DNA from: Pseudomonas sp. FP453
Lineage (GTDB): Bacteria > Pseudomonadota > Gammaproteobacteria > Pseudomonadales > Pseudomonadaceae
Length of the DNA: 64,000 nt
Direction of reading: 5' to 3'
Assembly: GCF_030687495.1 (NCBI RefSeq)
Contig: NZ_CP117435.1
Span: 3,910,501-3,974,500 of the forward strand
Under the pieces are notes generated by a model, which was not told where the DNA came from, ran no database searches, and saw only the letters and a program-made list of their open reading frames with translations. Shown here piece by piece: positions 1 through 7,468 of the stretch (positions are counted from its first letter, which is position 1; every line of letters begins with the position of its first letter). Both the position numbers and the translations under genes were made by a program.

Positions 1-122
1 CCAAGTTCGGGGAAAGCAACCTGGAGCAGGCCACCTTGAGTGGCAGCCGCCAGCACTACGCCAACTTCCAGGACGCCAATATGGAAGGCTGCAAGGACTG
101 CCCGACCACCTGGGATCGATAG
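1..122 (+). CDS. pentapeptide-repeat protein, C-terminal end (partial)
   Basis: Only the last 39 codons are inside the window, in the frame that starts at base 3 and stops with TAG at 120-122. The translated end contains ANFQDANMEG, which fits the A(D/N)LxX periodicity of pentapeptide repeats, and closes with a small cysteine-containing tail (CKDCPTTWDR). In the ped cluster of P. putida a pentapeptide-repeat gene sits next to the PedR2/PedS2 regulator genes, and the same arrangement is seen here. The role of this protein is unknown; the start and most repeats lie upstream of the window. Confidence 0.6.
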   Translation, partial: KFGESNLEQATLSGSRQHYANFQDANMEGCKDCPTTWDR

Positions 123-155
123 AGCCCCTCATTTTGATCTGTGAACCCGGTCCAC

Positions 156-242
156 TGTGGGAGCTGGCTTGCCTGCGATGCAGGCAACTCGGTCTGTCAG
201 TCAGACCGCAGTGATGCCATCGCAGGCAAGCCAGCTCCCACA
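156..242. repeat. REPIN-like intergenic inverted repeat, copy 1 (complete)
   Basis: The left arm TGTGGGAGCTGGCTTGCCTG and its reverse complement flank a centre of the 'gatgcagg ... tgatgccatcg' subtype. It lies between the pentapeptide gene and the convergent response-regulator gene, where a transcript would fold into a long hairpin. Confidence 0.9.
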
Positions 243-266
243 GGGTTCGGTGTACATCAGGCAAAA

Positions 267-893
267 TTAGCCGGCGACTCTCACCACCCCCAGATCAATC
301 CCCACATGCACCAACTCCGCATGAGAGCTGACCTGCAACTTGCTCTTGAGCAGGGTCAAGTGATTCGACACGGTCTTGCTGCTGATACTCAGCTGCTCGG
401 CAATCTGCCGGGCCGGGGTGCCTTTGGCGAGCATCAGGAAAATCTCCAGCTCGCGCGGGGTCATGCTGTGCAGGCGCGGGTCGGCAGCCTGACAGGCCAG
501 CTGGGTGGCCAGGGGTTGTTCGATGTAGGCGTGGCCGTCGAGGATGCGCCGCACCGCTTCAATCAACACCTGGGGTGCCGAGCTTTTGGTCAGGTAGCCC
601 GCTGCCCCTGCGTCCAGTGCCTGGCGTACCAGCGGCAACTCATCGTGCATGCTGAAAAACAGCACCCGCAGTTGCGGCAAGCGCTGGCGCAGGCGCCGGG
701 TGGTTTCCAGGCCGCTGATGCCGGGCAGGCCGAAGTCCATGATCACCAGGTTCGGCACCGCTTCGTGCACCCGTGCCAGGGCTTCTTCGCCACTGGCCGC
801 CTCGCGCACTTCAATCGCCGGCAGCAACGCGCGCAACAGGCTGGCGTAGCCCTGGCGGACCACGGCGTGGTCATCCACCAACAGAATATTCAT
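267..893 (-). CDS. pedR2: LuxR/NarL-type response regulator, PedR2-like
   Basis: A 208-residue two-component response regulator. The receiver domain spans about residues 1-120, with acidic residues in VDDH near the N-terminus, the predicted phosphoacceptor Asp53 in IMDFGLPG, and Lys in LTKSS. A LuxR/NarL helix-turn-helix follows at about 142-200 (MTPRELEIFLMLAKG, SISSKTVSNHL). Its start overlaps the stop of the upstream kinase gene by four bases, so the pair is translationally coupled and probably cognate. By position in a ped-type cluster it corresponds to PedR2 of P. putida, which with PedS2 controls the switch between calcium- and lanthanide-dependent alcohol dehydrogenases. The assignment to PedR2 rests on gene order and domain type, not on a search. 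Confidence 0.75.
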   Translation of the reverse strand: MNILLVDDHAVVRQGYASLLRALLPAIEVREAASGEEALARVHEAVPNLVIMDFGLPGISGLETTRRLRQRLPQLRVLFFSMHDELPLVRQALDAGAAGYLTKSSAPQVLIEAVRRILDGHAYIEQPLATQLACQAADPRLHSMTPRELEIFLMLAKGTPARQIAEQLSISSKTVSNHLTLLKSKLQVSSHAELVHVGIDLGVVRVAG

Positions 894-2152
894 AGCGCCT
901 CCGCAGGCATGTCCAGCGCCAGCGCCCAGCCTTTGCCGGGGTGGCTGACGATCTTCAATTCACCGCCCAGGCAGCGGGCGCGTTCGTACATCGAGTGCAG
1001 GCCGACGCCGGGGCGCTGGGGTTGTTGCGCGCCCTGGCCGTTGTCGCGCACCCACAGGCGCAAGCGCGTGCCGCGATGTTGCAGGCGCACGCGCACCTGA
1101 CTGGCGTCGGCGTGGCGCACGATGTTGGTCAAGGCTTCCTGGAGCAAACGGTAGAGGTGGGTCTTGTTGGCCGGGGACAACGGCGGCAGCGCCTCACTGA
1201 CTTGCAGTTGGCAGTCGATGCCATGGCTGGCGCGCCATTGCGTCACCAGCATGGCAAACGCCTCGGCCATTGGCAGGTGCTGCAAGGCCACCGGATAAAG
1301 GTCGTGGACCAGCTCGCGAAAGCCCTGTTGCAAATGTTCGCAGTGCTCCTCCAGCAACTGCACGGTGCGCGCCAGCGTTTGCGGCTGGTGGGCGATCAGC
1401 GGCAACAGGCACACCTGCGCGCGAATCCCTGCCAGGTACTGGCCGAGGTCATCGTGCAGGGTCTGGGCCAGGCGCGTGCGCTCCTGTTCCTGCACCGCCA
1501 GCAGGGTTTGGGTGAGGCGGGTGTTGTCGGTGCGCGCCTGTTCGAGGGCGGCGGTCATGCGGTTGAAGTGCTGCGCCAGTTGTTGCGCTTCGGGCGCCCC
1601 GGCACTGCGCAGGCGCACGTTGAGGCGGCCGCTGCACACCTGTTGCAGGGCCAGCAGCAATTCATCCAGCACGCCCATGCCACGGCGCACCGCCCAGCGG
1701 ATGGTCAACAGGCTCAGGGCCAATGCCAGGGCACACAGGCCGAGCAGTTGCTGCAAGGAGTCCCAGACTTCGTCGATCTCGTCACGCGGGTCGACGGCGA
1801 TGGAAACCCGTCGGCCATCGGCCAAGTCCAGCACCTCGGCACTATGGCGCGCCTGGGCGAACAGCAGGCGCCCGAGCCAGGCGTCCAGCCCGTCTTGCTC
1901 CGGCGCTGGCAGGGTTGCGTCAGGCCCCAGCCACTGCACGCGCACATGGCGCAGGCTGGCGGTGAGCCGCGGTTGCAGGCTGGCGGGGTCGCGGGCGGCG
2001 GTTTCGCTCAGGTAATGCACCACGGCTTCGGCCGATTGCAACTCGCGCTCCACATCGGCCAAGGCCTGGTGCATCAGCAGCGCGGTAGAGGCGCAGGTGA
2101 CCACGGCAAAAAAGCCGCAGACCCACAGGTTGATGCGCCACAGCGCTGACAT
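890..2152 (-). CDS. pedS2: sensor histidine kinase, PedS2-like
   Basis: A 420-residue membrane sensor kinase. TM1 is at about residues 8-28, a periplasmic domain of about 100 residues follows, TM2 is at about 133-152, then a HAMP-like linker, a HisKA_3 dimerisation domain with the phospho-His at about residue 233 (LAQTLHDDLGQ), and an HATPase domain (EALTNIVRHADA, DNGQG). This is the NarX/DegS kinase class that pairs with NarL-type regulators such as the coupled downstream gene. The periplasmic domain ends in an acid-rich patch (DPRDEIDEVWDS, about 121-132). In P. putida the equivalent PedS2 senses lanthanides; the acid patch is an attractive but unproven metal site. The gene is divergent from the binding-protein gene at 2305. 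Confidence 0.75.
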   Translation of the reverse strand: MSALWRINLWVCGFFAVVTCASTALLMHQALADVERELQSAEAVVHYLSETAARDPASLQPRLTASLRHVRVQWLGPDATLPAPEQDGLDAWLGRLLFAQARHSAEVLDLADGRRVSIAVDPRDEIDEVWDSLQQLLGLCALALALSLLTIRWAVRRGMGVLDELLLALQQVCSGRLNVRLRSAGAPEAQQLAQHFNRMTAALEQARTDNTRLTQTLLAVQEQERTRLAQTLHDDLGQYLAGIRAQVCLLPLIAHQPQTLARTVQLLEEHCEHLQQGFRELVHDLYPVALQHLPMAEAFAMLVTQWRASHGIDCQLQVSEALPPLSPANKTHLYRLLQEALTNIVRHADASQVRVRLQHRGTRLRLWVRDNGQGAQQPQRPGVGLHSMYERARCLGGELKIVSHPGKGWALALDMPAEAL

Positions 2153-2210
2153 GCCCCACTCCTGAACAGTCTATTGAGGCTCCATGCTAAGACCCCGCCG
2201 CACGCGGCGA

Positions 2211-2230
2211 GCTACTACCTTGGTACTGCC
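2211..2230 (+). promoter_or_regulatory. shared PQQ-block promoter motif, copy 1
   Basis: GCTACTACCTTGGTACTGCC lies in the divergent intergenic region, 75 bp before the start at 2305. Near-identical sequences occur at 5988-6007 and 10548-10567, all upstream of genes of this block. It contains a small dyad (TACC-TT-GGTA). It is a candidate site for the AgmR/PedR1- or PedR2-type regulator. Confidence 0.5.
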
Positions 2231-2304
2231 CCGGCGCTACTTTCTGCATATTTGCAGGGGTAACCGGGCTTTATATGCTGGCGCTACCTGTCATGGAGTG
2301 CCTT

Positions 2305-3471
2305 ATGCGCAACCCTTTCGCCGTGATCTGCCTGCTGGCACTCACCTGGGCCACCGCCGGCCAGGCCGCCGAGGCGCCGTTGCAGGTGCAGATCGGCTAC
2401 CTGGGCTATCGACCGGACCCGGGGCCGCTACTGTCCAACGTGATCCCCGAACCGGCCGATGCCGGCTTGCGCGGCGCTGCACTGGCAATCATCGACAGCA
2501 ACAGCACCGGCGCCTTTCTCAACCAGCGCTACAGCCTGAGCGACGCCACGGTGGACAGCCCCGAGGCGCTGCTCGCCGCCGCGCAACAACAGCACGACCA
2601 GGGCCTGCGCCTGTTCGTGGTCAACGCTCCCGCCGCCAGCCTGCGCCAACTCAGCGCCGCCCTGCCCGACAGCCTGCTGTTCAACGCCGGCAGCCCCGAC
2701 GACAGCCTGCGCAGCACCGCCTGCCTGGGCAACGTGCTGCACACCCTGCCCAGCCGCGCCATGCTCGCCGACGCGCTGGCGCAGTTTCTGGTAGTGCGCA
2801 AATGGCAGAAGGCGCTGCTGATCGTCGGCCCCACCGAGGACGATCACGCCTACGCCGCCGCCCTGCGCCGCGCCGCCAAGCGCTTTGGCGTGCAACTGGT
2901 GGCGGAGAAGGAATGGCGTTTCGACAACGACCAACGCCGCAGCGCCCAGGCCGATATGCCCCTCTTCACCCAGACCGCCGAATACGACGTGGTGCTGGTG
3001 GCCGACGAGCGCGGCGACTTTGGCGAGTACGTGCCCTACCAGACCTGGTACCCGCGCCCGGTCGCCGGCACCCAGGGCCTGACGCCCACCGGCTGGCACA
3101 AGACCGTGGAAACCTATGGCGCCGCCCAGCTGCAAAAACGCTTCGAAGCCCTCGCCGGGCGCTGGATGAACGACCGCGACTTCGCCGCCTGGATGGCCGT
3201 GCGCAGCGTGGCCAGCGCGGTGAGCAAGCTGCGCCAGGTGGACCCGATGAGCATCCGCCAGCTGCACATCAGCGAGCAACTGCCGCTGGACGGTTTCAAG
3301 GGCCGCAAGCTCAGCTACCGCCCGTGGAATGGCCAACTGCGCCAGCCGATCCCCATCGTGCAACCGCGCGCGCTGGTGAGCACTTCGCCCCAGGACGGTT
3401 TCCTGCACCCCTTCAACGAAATGGACAGCCTGGGCTACGACAAACCCGAGGTGACCTGCCGCTTTCCCTGA
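2305..3471 (+). CDS. PQQ-dependent alcohol oxidation-associated periplasmic substrate-binding protein
   Basis: A 388-residue protein with an N-terminal signal peptide (MRNPFAVICLLALTW, cleavage after ...GQAAEA). The body resembles type I periplasmic binding proteins of the branched-chain amino-acid family (QIGYLGYR opening, later LIVGPTEDDHAYAAAL). It matches my recollection of the NCBI family for binding proteins associated with PQQ-dependent alcohol dehydrogenase systems. The ATG at 2305 is preferred over upstream in-frame starts because GGAG lies six bases before it. It begins a same-strand run of beta-propeller, ATPase and permease genes, so it probably feeds or senses substrate for that ABC system. 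The ligand is unknown. Confidence 0.75.
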   Translation: MRNPFAVICLLALTWATAGQAAEAPLQVQIGYLGYRPDPGPLLSNVIPEPADAGLRGAALAIIDSNSTGAFLNQRYSLSDATVDSPEALLAAAQQQHDQGLRLFVVNAPAASLRQLSAALPDSLLFNAGSPDDSLRSTACLGNVLHTLPSRAMLADALAQFLVVRKWQKALLIVGPTEDDHAYAAALRRAAKRFGVQLVAEKEWRFDNDQRRSAQADMPLFTQTAEYDVVLVADERGDFGEYVPYQTWYPRPVAGTQGLTPTGWHKTVETYGAAQLQKRFEALAGRWMNDRDFAAWMAVRSVASAVSKLRQVDPMSIRQLHISEQLPLDGFKGRKLSYRPWNGQLRQPIPIVQPRALVSTSPQDGFLHPFNEMDSLGYDKPEVTCRFP

Positions 3472-3490
3472 TGGCTCACACAACAGCGAC

Positions 3491-3498
3491 AACAACAA
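3491..3498 (+). promoter_or_regulatory. Hfq/Crc-type CA motif (AANAANAA)
   Basis: AACAACAA lies directly before the ribosome-binding site (TAAGGA) of the beta-propeller gene starting at 3512. AANAANAA at the translation start region is the known target of Hfq/Crc catabolite repression in pseudomonads. Here the function is inferred from sequence and position only. Confidence 0.4.
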
Positions 3499-3511
3499 TA
3501 AGGATTACGCC

Positions 3512-4471
3512 ATGCGCCGCACCCTGCTCTCCTGCGCCCTGCTGCTTGCCGCCGGACACGCCGTGGCCGCCACGGCCTGGGTCTCCAACGAAAAAGACAA
3601 CAGCCTGAGCCTGATCGACATGCAGACCCTGCAAGTCACCGACACCATCAAGGTCGGCCAGCGCCCGCGCGGCCTGCTGCTGTCCCACGACAACAAGCTG
3701 CTGTACATCTGCGCCAGCGACTCGGACCGCGTGCAGGTGATGGACGTGGCCACGCGCAAGATCATCAAGGAGCTGCCTTCCGGCAAAGATCCCGAGCAAT
3801 TTGCCCTGCACCCCAACAACCGCTGGCTGTACGTCTCCAACGAAGACGATGCGCTGGTCACGGTGATCGACACGGAAACCTCCAAGGTACTCGCCCAGGT
3901 CAACGTCGGCGTCGAGCCCGAAGGCATGGCCGTAAGCCCGGACGGCAAGTGGGCGGTGAACACCAGCGAGACCACGAACATGCTGCACTGGATCGACACC
4001 AGCACCCAGACCCTGGCCGACAGCACCCTGGTGGACCAGCGCCCGCGGTTTGTCGAGTTCAACCACGACGGCTCGCAGCTGTGGGCCTCGGCGGAAATCG
4101 GCGGCACCGTGACCATCCTCGATGTGGCCAGCCGCGCGATCCTCAAGACCCTGACCTTCAAGATCAAGGGCGTGCACCCGGACAAGGTGCAGCCGGTGGG
4201 GATCAAGCTGAGTGCCGATGGCAGGTACGGCTTTGTCGCCCTCGGCCCGGCCAACCATGTGGCGGTGATCGACGCCAAGACCTACGAGATCCTCGACTAC
4301 CTGCTGGTGGGCCGCCGCGTGTGGCAGCTGGCGTTCACCCCGGATGAGAAACAGTTGCTGGCCACCAATGGCGTGAGCGGCGACGTGTCGGTGATCGACG
4401 TGGACAGTCGCAAGGTGCTCAAGTCGGTCAAGGTTGGGCGTTATCCGTGGGGCGTGGTGGTGACGCCATGA
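3512..4471 (+). CDS. PQQ-dependent catabolism-associated YVTN beta-propeller protein
   Basis: A 319-residue exported protein. The signal peptide is about residues 1-20 (LLSCALLLAAGHAVAA). The rest is a run of YVTN/NHL-like blades: AWVSNEKDNSLSLID, LYICASDSDRVQVMD, LYVSNEDDALVTVID, LWASAEIGGTVTILD, FVALGPANHVAVID and LLATNGVSGDVSVID. Seven-bladed propellers of this kind accompany PQQ alcohol-dehydrogenase clusters. A strong AAGGA is eleven bases before the ATG, and the stop overlaps the next gene by ATGA. A periplasmic role as ligand-binding or docking subunit of the ABC system is inferred. Catabolite control is suggested by the CA motif before its ribosome-binding site. Confidence 0.8.
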   Translation: MRRTLLSCALLLAAGHAVAATAWVSNEKDNSLSLIDMQTLQVTDTIKVGQRPRGLLLSHDNKLLYICASDSDRVQVMDVATRKIIKELPSGKDPEQFALHPNNRWLYVSNEDDALVTVIDTETSKVLAQVNVGVEPEGMAVSPDGKWAVNTSETTNMLHWIDTSTQTLADSTLVDQRPRFVEFNHDGSQLWASAEIGGTVTILDVASRAILKTLTFKIKGVHPDKVQPVGIKLSADGRYGFVALGPANHVAVIDAKTYEILDYLLVGRRVWQLAFTPDEKQLLATNGVSGDVSVIDVDSRKVLKSVKVGRYPWGVVVTP

Positions 4472-5199
4472 ACGCCCTGGACGCCCGCGGCATCGGCTTT
4501 GCCTATGGCGCGCGGCAGGCCTTGCGTGACGTGAGTTTCAGCCTGGAACCCGGGCGGTTTGCCGCGTTGCTGGGGCCCAACGGCGCGGGCAAATCGACGC
4601 TGATTGCGCTGCTCACGCGGCTGTATGACTTGCAGGGCGGCGACATCCACGTCGGCGGTCATTCCTTGCGCGAGGCGCCCCGTGAAGCGTTGCGCCAACT
4701 CGGTGTGGTGTTCCAGCAAAGTACATTGGACCTGGACCTCAGCGTGGAACAGAACCTGCGTTACCACGCCGCGCTGCATGGGCTGTCGCGGCGCCAGACC
4801 GGGTTGCGGGTCGAGGCCGAACTGGAGCGCCAGACGCTGGGCGAGCGGCGCCGGGAAAAGGTCCGCGAACTCAATGGCGGCCACCGTCGCCGCGTGGAAA
4901 TCGCCCGCGCGTTACTGCATGAGCCGCGCTTGCTGCTGCTCGATGAAGCCAGCGTCGGTCTCGACCCAGCCAGCCGTCTCGCGCTGAACCAACACCTGCG
5001 CACGCTGTGCCGGGAACAGGGCCTCAGTGTGCTGTGGACCACCCACTTGCTCGATGAGGTGCAGGCTGACGACGCCCTGATGATTTTGCATCAGGGCCGC
5101 CTGGTGGCCAGCGGGCAACTCGACACACTGCTGCACGAGCAAGGCGACGACCTGGGCGGTTTGTTCGCGCGCTTGACCTGTGCAGAGGTGGCGGCATGA
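4468..5199 (+). CDS. pedB: ABC transporter ATP-binding protein, PQQ alcohol system
   Basis: A 243-residue ABC ATPase. Walker A is GPNGAGKST (about residues 33-41), the Q-loop is VVFQQS, Walker B is LLLLDEASVGLDP, and the H-loop is in WTTHLLDE. The signature is LNGGHRRRVEIARALL, so the usual LSGGQ reads LNGGH. The start is the ATG at 4468 overlapping the beta-propeller stop; the end overlaps the permease start by four bases. It energises the ABC-2 type permease that follows. The ped cluster of P. putida carries a corresponding ATPase; the symbol is given by gene order and is less certain than the function. Confidence 0.8.
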   Translation: MNALDARGIGFAYGARQALRDVSFSLEPGRFAALLGPNGAGKSTLIALLTRLYDLQGGDIHVGGHSLREAPREALRQLGVVFQQSTLDLDLSVEQNLRYHAALHGLSRRQTGLRVEAELERQTLGERRREKVRELNGGHRRRVEIARALLHEPRLLLLDEASVGLDPASRLALNQHLRTLCREQGLSVLWTTHLLDEVQADDALMILHQGRLVASGQLDTLLHEQGDDLGGLFARLTCAEVAA

Positions 5200-5987
5200 A
5201 CGCCTATTGGCAATGTTTCAGCGGCATCGTCCTGCGTGAGTGGCTGCGCTTTGTGTTGCAGCGCACGCGCTTTCTCAGTGCCCTGGTGCGGCCGTTGCTA
5301 TGGCTGCTGGTGTTCGCCGCAGGCTTTCGCGCGGCGCTGGGCATCTCGGTGATCGAACCCTACGACACCTACATCCCCTACGAGGTCTACATCATCCCGG
5401 GGCTGGCCTGCATGATCCTGCTGTTCAACGGCATGCAGGGCTCGCTGGCGATGGTCTACGACCGCGAGATGGGCAGCATGCGCGTGCTGCTCACCAGCCC
5501 GCTGCCGCGCACGTTCCTGCTGTGCAGCAAGCTGTTGGCCACCTCGTTGATTTCGCTGTTGCAGGTGTATGGGTTCCTGGCGATTGCCTGGGTGTATGGC
5601 GTGCAACCGCCGGCCATGGGCTTGCTGACGGCCTTGCCGGCGCTGTTGCTGGTGGCGTTGCTGCTCAGCGCGCTGGGCTTGCTGTTGTCGAATGCGATCC
5701 GCCAACTGGAGAACTTTGCCGGGGTGATGAATTTCGTGATCTTCCCGCTGTTCTTCCTGTCGTCGGCGCTCTACCCGCTGTGGAAGATGCGCGATTCCAG
5801 CGAATGGCTGTACTGGCTGTGCGCAGTCAACCCCTTCACCCACGCGGTGGAGCTGGTGCGCTTTGCCCTTTACGAACGCTTCGCCGGCCTGGCCTTGCTG
5901 GTGTGCCTGGGGCTGACCGGGGTGTTCACGCTGTTGGCGGTGCTGACCTTCAATCCACAGCACGCGGCCCTGCGCAAAAAGGGCTGA
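5196..5987 (+). CDS. pedC: ABC-2 type permease, PedC-like
   Basis: A 263-residue membrane protein of the ABC-2 exporter family. It has about six hydrophobic segments (for example FLSALVRPLLWLLVFAAGF and a long LLTALPALLLVALLLSALGL stretch) and the typical ABC-2 region PLFFLSSALYPLW followed by NPFTHAVELVR. It starts with ATGA overlapping the ATPase stop. NCBI families name this subunit PedC in PQQ/2-phenylethanol degradation clusters. The system is probably an exporter or assembly factor rather than an importer despite the nearby binding protein; the cargo is unknown. Confidence 0.8.
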   Translation: MNAYWQCFSGIVLREWLRFVLQRTRFLSALVRPLLWLLVFAAGFRAALGISVIEPYDTYIPYEVYIIPGLACMILLFNGMQGSLAMVYDREMGSMRVLLTSPLPRTFLLCSKLLATSLISLLQVYGFLAIAWVYGVQPPAMGLLTALPALLLVALLLSALGLLLSNAIRQLENFAGVMNFVIFPLFFLSSALYPLWKMRDSSEWLYWLCAVNPFTHAVELVRFALYERFAGLALLVCLGLTGVFTLLAVLTFNPQHAALRKKG

Positions 5988-6007
5988 TCTACTACTTTGG
6001 TACTGGT
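5988..6007 (+). promoter_or_regulatory. shared PQQ-block promoter motif, copy 2
   Basis: TCTACTACTTTGGTACTGGT begins right after the permease stop and 97 bp before the next start at 6085. It matches copy 1 (2211-2230) at 16 of 20 positions. A separate promoter for the rhodanese-like gene and regulator is therefore likely. Confidence 0.5.
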
Positions 6008-6084
6008 TTTCCTGTCTATCGTCGCATTCCCAAGGCAGTGGGACTGGCGTGTAATGGCGGCATAACGATAAGGATTGACCCGCC

Positions 6085-6624
6085 ATGCTGCCCGCCCGAC
6101 TGCCCCTGTTGGCGTTGTTCTGCTTGATCGCAGCCAACGCCCAGGCCGACACCCCACTGTTTTCCGCCGATGGCTACCGTACCAGCCTGTACCGCAGCCC
6201 CACGCCCGACCAGGCACCCGGTGCGACCATCGTCGACACCCCGGCCCTGCAAACCCTGCTCAACCAGACGCCCGCGCCGGTGCTGATCGACGTGTACCGC
6301 CGCCAATGGCTGCAAGGCCGTTTCATCGAAGACCAGCCCCACGCCAACCTGCCCGGCAGCCACTGGCTGGCGAATACCGGCGACGGCGACCTTACGCCGG
6401 AGTGGCAAGGCTACTTCGTGCGCCACCTGTACAAGTTCACCGGCGGCAACCTCGCGCGGCCGTTGGTCTTCTACTGCCGCTCCGATTGCTGGTTGAGTTG
6501 GAACGCGGTAAAACGAGCCGCCAATCTGGGCTATACCTCGGTGTATTGGTACCGCGATGGCCTGGACGCATGGGAAGCGGCAAAACTGCCAGTGATGGCT
6601 GCGACACCCGAGCCCTTTCAATAA
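6085..6624 (+). CDS. PQQ-dependent catabolism-associated rhodanese-like protein (CW motif)
   Basis: A 179-residue exported protein with signal peptide MLPARLPLLALFCLIAANAQA. The mature part resembles a rhodanese fold (VLIDVYRRQW near the middle, then FYCRSDCWLSWNA). The active-site segment CRSDCW matches my recollection of the 'CXXCW motif' family found next to PQQ alcohol-dehydrogenase genes, although the spacing here is C-x3-CW. TAAGGA precedes the ATG. It is followed after 27 bases by the LuxR-type regulator on the same strand and is probably co-transcribed with it. A periplasmic thiol or redox role is possible but not shown. Confidence 0.7.
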   Translation: MLPARLPLLALFCLIAANAQADTPLFSADGYRTSLYRSPTPDQAPGATIVDTPALQTLLNQTPAPVLIDVYRRQWLQGRFIEDQPHANLPGSHWLANTGDGDLTPEWQGYFVRHLYKFTGGNLARPLVFYCRSDCWLSWNAVKRAANLGYTSVYWYRDGLDAWEAAKLPVMAATPEPFQ

Positions 6625-6632
6625 AAAACCAC

Positions 6633-6640
6633 AACAAGAA
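6633..6640 (+). promoter_or_regulatory. Hfq/Crc-type CA motif overlapping the agmR ribosome-binding site
   Basis: AACAAGAA runs directly into the GAAGGTGAA ribosome-binding site of the regulator starting at 6652. This position fits direct translational repression by Hfq/Crc during growth on preferred carbon sources. Function is inferred from the motif. Confidence 0.45.
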
Positions 6641-6651
6641 GGTGAACGGCC

Positions 6652-7317
6652 ATGTACAAAATCCTGATCGCCGACGATCACCCGCTGTTTCGCGAAGCGA
6701 TCCACAACGTGATCAGCGACGGCTTCCCCGGCAGTGACGTGATGGAAACCGCCGACCTCGACAGCGCCCTCGCCCTGACCCAGGAACACGACGACCTCGA
6801 CCTGATCCTGCTGGACCTGAACATGCCCGGCATGCACGGCCTCAATGGCCTGATCAACCTGCGCAACGAGTCGCCGACCATCCCCGTGGTGATCGTCTCG
6901 GCCGAGCAGGACAAACAGATCGTGCTGCAAGCCATCACCTACGGCGCCGTGGGTTTTATCACCAAGTCATCGCCGCGCCTGCAAATGACCGAAGCGATCC
7001 AGCAGATCCTCAACGGCAACGTGTACCTGCCGCCCGACATCATCCGCACCCAGAAAAACCCCAACCAACGGCGCATGAACGACGCGCCAGGCTTCGCCCC
7101 GGAGCTGTTGCAGGCCCTGACGCGCAAGCAATTGCTGGTGTTGGAACGGATGACCAAGGGTGAGTCGAACAAGCAGATTGCCTACACCCTGGAGATTGCC
7201 GAGACCACGGTGAAGGCCCACGTGTCGGCGATATTGCGCAAGTTGAATGTGCATAACCGGGTGCAGGCGATTCTGAGTGCCGGGGATATCGACTTCGGCT
7301 CGTACCTGCGCCGCTGA
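6652..7317 (+). CDS. agmR: LuxR/NarL-type regulator, AgmR/PedR1/ErbR-like
   Basis: A 221-residue response regulator. The receiver domain is at about 1-120 with [11 protein letters not shown], the phosphoacceptor Asp55 in [10 protein letters not shown], and Lys in ITKSS. The LuxR-type helix-turn-helix is at about 152-210 ([33 protein letters not shown]). AgmR/ErbR/PedR1 proteins activate quinoprotein alcohol-dehydrogenase genes in Pseudomonas, and this gene sits inside the ped-like block. The hybrid kinase at 7469-9409 on the other strand is the likely partner. The upstream CA motif suggests catabolite repression of its translation. Confidence 0.8.
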   Translation: MYKILIADDHPLFREAIHNVISDGFPGSDVMETADLDSALALTQEHDDLDLILLDLNMPGMHGLNGLINLRNESPTIPVVIVSAEQDKQIVLQAITYGAVGFITKSSPRLQMTEAIQQILNGNVYLPPDIIRTQKNPNQRRMNDAPGFAPELLQALTRKQLLVLERMTKGESNKQIAYTLEIAETTVKAHVSAILRKLNVHNRVQAILSAGDIDFGSYLRR

Positions 7318-7329
7318 CCTCCTCAGACA

Positions 7330-7351
7330 AATGGAGATCTAATGGAGATCT
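7330..7351. repeat. perfect 11-bp tandem duplication
   Basis: AATGGAGATCT is repeated twice head to tail at 7330-7340 and 7341-7351, just outside the shortened arm of the adjacent REPIN-like element. It could be a slippage product. Confidence 0.9.
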
Positions 7352-7354
7352 AAA

Positions 7355-7438
7355 TGTGTGGCTTGCCTGCGATGGCGGTGTATCAGTGACAGATGTGCAA
7401 GCTGACCCACCGCCATCGCAGGCAAGCCAGCTCCCACA
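7355..7438. repeat. REPIN-like inverted repeat, copy 2 (left arm shortened)
   Basis: The right arm is complete (GCAGGCAAGCCAGCTCCCACA), but the left arm has lost about seven bases (TGTGTGGCTTGCCTGC). The centre is the 'gatggcggt' subtype and nearly matches the centre of the copy at 13845. It separates two convergent genes. Confidence 0.85.
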
Positions 7439-7468
7439 GTTGATCTCTATTGGATGATGGTTTTGGGT

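Noticed and set aside
141..1100. Plus-strand 319-codon frame opposite the PedR2-like gene
   Set aside because: It starts inside an inverted repeat and is antisense to a clear response regulator.
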